A DNA stretch of 12,987 nucleotides from the NCBI GenBank assembly GCA_964562985.1, contig CAZLWE010000081.1:1-12987 (forward strand), read 5' to 3'. The position numbers and the translations under genes were made by a program. This DNA comes from SHLQ01 sp964562985. GTDB taxonomy: Bacteria > Actinomycetota > Acidimicrobiia > Acidimicrobiales > SHLQ01. A model generated the notes under the pieces. It was given only the letters and a program-made list of their open reading frames with translations. It did no database searches and was not told the DNA's origin. Shown one piece after another: positions 11,409-12,987 of this stretch (the stretch's first letter is position 1; every line of letters begins with the position of its first letter).

Positions 11409-11417
11409 CGTCCTGTC

Positions 11418-12104
11418 ATGACCTCTGGATCCGCTATCACCGAGCAGGACCTTTTGCGTTGGTCAGAGATGCTATCCGCACTCGCTCGAACCGGGATGGC
11501 CTTCACCGACTCGCTCTACGAGCAGGAGCGATTCGAAGAGATCTTGATCGTGGCGGCCGAGATCGCCGCCGCTACTTCGCAGCCTCTCAAACCCGAGGAA
11601 CTTGTGAAGGAGTGGACCAAGACGATCGGCCATGGCGTGCCGGGGTACGTTACTCCGAAGAACACCGTGGGAGCAATCGTCGGAAACGACGAGGGCGAGT
11701 TGCTGTTAGTCCAGCGCGCCGACTCCGGCTTTTGGCTCTATCCGACCGGGTGGGCCGACGTTGGATACTCCGCGGCAGAGGTCGCGGTGAAAGAAGTGTG
11801 GGAGGAAACCGGGATCAAATCCGAGGTCGTACGGTTGCTCGGAGTCAACGACGGCATGCGTTTGGGTTTCACCAAGATCCCGCTCTACAGCACGGTCTTT
11901 CACCTTCGAGCTATCGGTGGAGAGGTGACTCCGCACCCGCTCGAGTGCACCGACGCAGGTTTCTTTAGCCGAGATAGTTTGCCGGAGCCGCTTATCAGTG
12001 GCGAGCGATGGGTCGACCGTGCGTTCGCGGCCATTGCCGGGGAAGAACTCGACGTACACTTCGACGACGTACGAAACCCACCGTGGGAGCAAGAGCATGC
12101 CTAA
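11418..12104 (+). CDS. NUDIX hydrolase with Nudix_hydro_N domain
   Basis: The 228-residue product has a helical N-terminal part (residues 10-52, LLRWSEMLSALARTGMAFT, then ERFEEILIVAAEIAA) typical of the Nudix_hydro_N domain. A NUDIX fold follows, beginning near TPKNTVGAIVGN. The Nudix box (111-133) reads GWADVGYSAAEVAVKEVWEETGI. The metal-binding EE (129-130), E126 and G132 are present, but the first Glu of the consensus is Tyr117 and the usual Arg-Glu is Lys-Glu (125-126). The family hydrolyses nucleoside diphosphates linked to another group; the substrate here is unknown (ADP-ribose-like and sugar nucleotides are common for related proteins). The gene starts 12 nt after glnD and overlaps the next gene by 8 bp, so it is probably co-transcribed with that gene. 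Confidence 0.88.
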   Translation: MTSGSAITEQDLLRWSEMLSALARTGMAFTDSLYEQERFEEILIVAAEIAAATSQPLKPEELVKEWTKTIGHGVPGYVTPKNTVGAIVGNDEGELLLVQRADSGFWLYPTGWADVGYSAAEVAVKEVWEETGIKSEVVRLLGVNDGMRLGFTKIPLYSTVFHLRAIGGEVTPHPLECTDAGFFSRDSLPEPLISGERWVDRAFAAIAGEELDVHFDDVRNPPWEQEHA

Positions 12105-12939
12105 TCCCGCTTCAGCCTTCGATGGTGCCTCCACGGTTGAGGAGGCGACCAGTCGTCGCGGCGTTGCACAGCTTCGGCGCACATGGGCTGTCGAGAATCA
12201 GCGTGCTTCAGCGCTAGTCCTTCACGGGATATCTGAGCATTCGGGTCGCTATGAACACGTCGGCTCGACGCTCGCTGAAGCTGGCTTTCACACATTGTCC
12301 TACGACCAACACGGGCATGGACGCAGCGGTGGAATCCGTGGCCACGTCGACTCCTTCGATGTGTTTCTTGAAGACGTCGAGGACAACCTTGCCGCACTAC
12401 GCCAAGAGGGGCACCCCGTCGCCCTTCTCGCGCACTCGATGGGCGGGTTGATCGCCCTCGGTTACTGCCTGAGTGGACGTCCCTTGCCAGATGTCCTGCT
12501 CTTGTCGGGTCCGGCAGTGGATGCGATTACCCCTCGTTGGAAACGGATCGCCGCGCCGGCGGCTGGACGGATTCTCCCAAAGCTGTTCATCAAGTCGGAA
12601 TTCGATGGTGACCTGTTGTCGACTGACCCCGATGTCGGGACCCGCTATGCGAGTGATCCCTTGCGCGTGCCGGGAGCGACTTCAGGATTAGGGCGAGCAC
12701 TCTTCGCCGCAATGGCTGACGTCCAAGAACGGCTGGGCGAACTGTCGGTACCAACAATGCTCCTGCACGGTGGCGACGATGCGATCGTTCCGGCATCGGC
12801 TACCGAACCAATTGGCGAGCTCGCCATTGCAACCCGACGCGTGCTCCCAGGCCTGCGCCACGAGGTACTTAACGAACCATCGTGGCAAGACTCGATGCGG
12901 TCCTACATCAACTTTGCCAATGGCGCGCTGTCGCTCTGA
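12097..12939 (+). CDS. Alpha/beta hydrolase, monoacylglycerol lipase/lysophospholipase type
   Basis: From ATG 12097 the 280-residue product has the serine hydrolase layout of the Hydrolase_4 group: oxyanion loop HGISEHSGRY (43-52), DQHGHGRSGG (70-79), nucleophile elbow AHSMGG with Ser114, acid D228 in GGDDAIVP, and catalytic H255 in LRHEVLNE. Enzymes with this pattern cleave monoacylglycerols or lysophospholipids. It has no signal peptide, so it should be cytoplasmic or peripheral to the membrane. The start lies within the end of the NUDIX gene (8-bp overlap, ATGCCTAA), with Shine-Dalgarno GGGAG 7 nt upstream, indicating translational coupling. An earlier in-frame ATG at 11998 is inside the NUDIX gene and adds 33 residues without family similarity. 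A stem-loop starts 7 nt after the stop. Confidence 0.9.
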   Translation: MPNPASAFDGASTVEEATSRRGVAQLRRTWAVENQRASALVLHGISEHSGRYEHVGSTLAEAGFHTLSYDQHGHGRSGGIRGHVDSFDVFLEDVEDNLAALRQEGHPVALLAHSMGGLIALGYCLSGRPLPDVLLLSGPAVDAITPRWKRIAAPAAGRILPKLFIKSEFDGDLLSTDPDVGTRYASDPLRVPGATSGLGRALFAAMADVQERLGELSVPTMLLHGGDDAIVPASATEPIGELAIATRRVLPGLRHEVLNEPSWQDSMRSYINFANGALSL

Positions 12940-12946
12940 TCTCTGC

Positions 12947-12976
12947 GGGGCAGCGACTGCGTCGCGATTTTGCCCC
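12947..12976 (+). terminator. Nested stem-loop with GATTT bulge after the hydrolase gene
   Basis: The outer stem GGGGCA (12947-12952) pairs with TGCCCC (12971-12976). Directly inside lies GCGAC, loop TGC, GTCGC (12953-12965), then an unpaired GATTT (12966-12970). It begins 7 nt after the stop codon. The design is the same as at 1837-1870, but the outer stem sequence differs. Only TTCG follows, with no U-tract. Confidence 0.65.
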
Positions 12977-12987
12977 TTCGAGCTGCA

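Overview
The window is high-GC chromosomal DNA from an actinobacterium, most likely of the Acidimicrobiia (Ilumatobacter-like) type. This is inferred from four things: many secreted lipoproteins with threonine-rich stalks, a class-E-sortase-style LAXTG tail, DUF4031 and DUF427 proteins of actinobacterial type, and a window-wide pattern of -10 hexamers placed 6-9 nt before start codons (leaderless transcription). A run of exactly 100 Ns (1959-2058) marks a scaffold gap.

Left part (1-4354). A degenerate RsbW-like anti-sigma protein (minus) diverges from a DUF4031 gene. Next come a small lipoprotein gene, a 67-bp tandem repeat array broken by the assembly gap, and a divergent pair: an unknown Thr-rich lipoprotein (minus) and a lipoprotein NagZ-type glycoside hydrolase family 3 enzyme (plus).

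Middle (4391-6957). Three cell-surface genes follow in the same direction. The first product has a lipobox, a Thr/Ala stalk and a C-terminal LALTG sorting signal. The second is a secreted protein with 13 uninterrupted RTX-type calcium-binding nonapeptides. The third is a lipoprotein with seven plant-type leucine-rich repeats. The first two have proper leaders with Shine-Dalgarno sequences, and in both the Shine-Dalgarno lies in an inverted repeat.

Accessory patch (6967-8012, minus). A zero-gap pair, Xre-type HTH followed by a nucleotidyltransferase, is a candidate toxin-antitoxin module behind an AT-rich palindromic operator. A highly structured repeat element lies between it and tRNA-Lys(TTT).

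Right part (8140-12939). A DUF427 gene (minus) diverges from a four-gene run: a conserved-looking unknown protein, GlnD (PII uridylyltransferase/uridylyl-removing enzyme), a NUDIX hydrolase, and an alpha/beta hydrolase of the monoacylglycerol lipase type. Nitrogen-status signalling through GlnD is the clearest pathway assignment here; the other genes of that run have no evident functional link to it.

The observations most worth a second look are these: a nested stem-loop with an invariant GATTT bulge exactly 7 nt after two unrelated stop codons; the two Shine-Dalgarno-sequestering inverted repeats; the plant-type LRR lipoprotein; the Xre/nucleotidyltransferase module with its palindrome; and a dispersed two-box repeat that also forms the tandem array at the gap.
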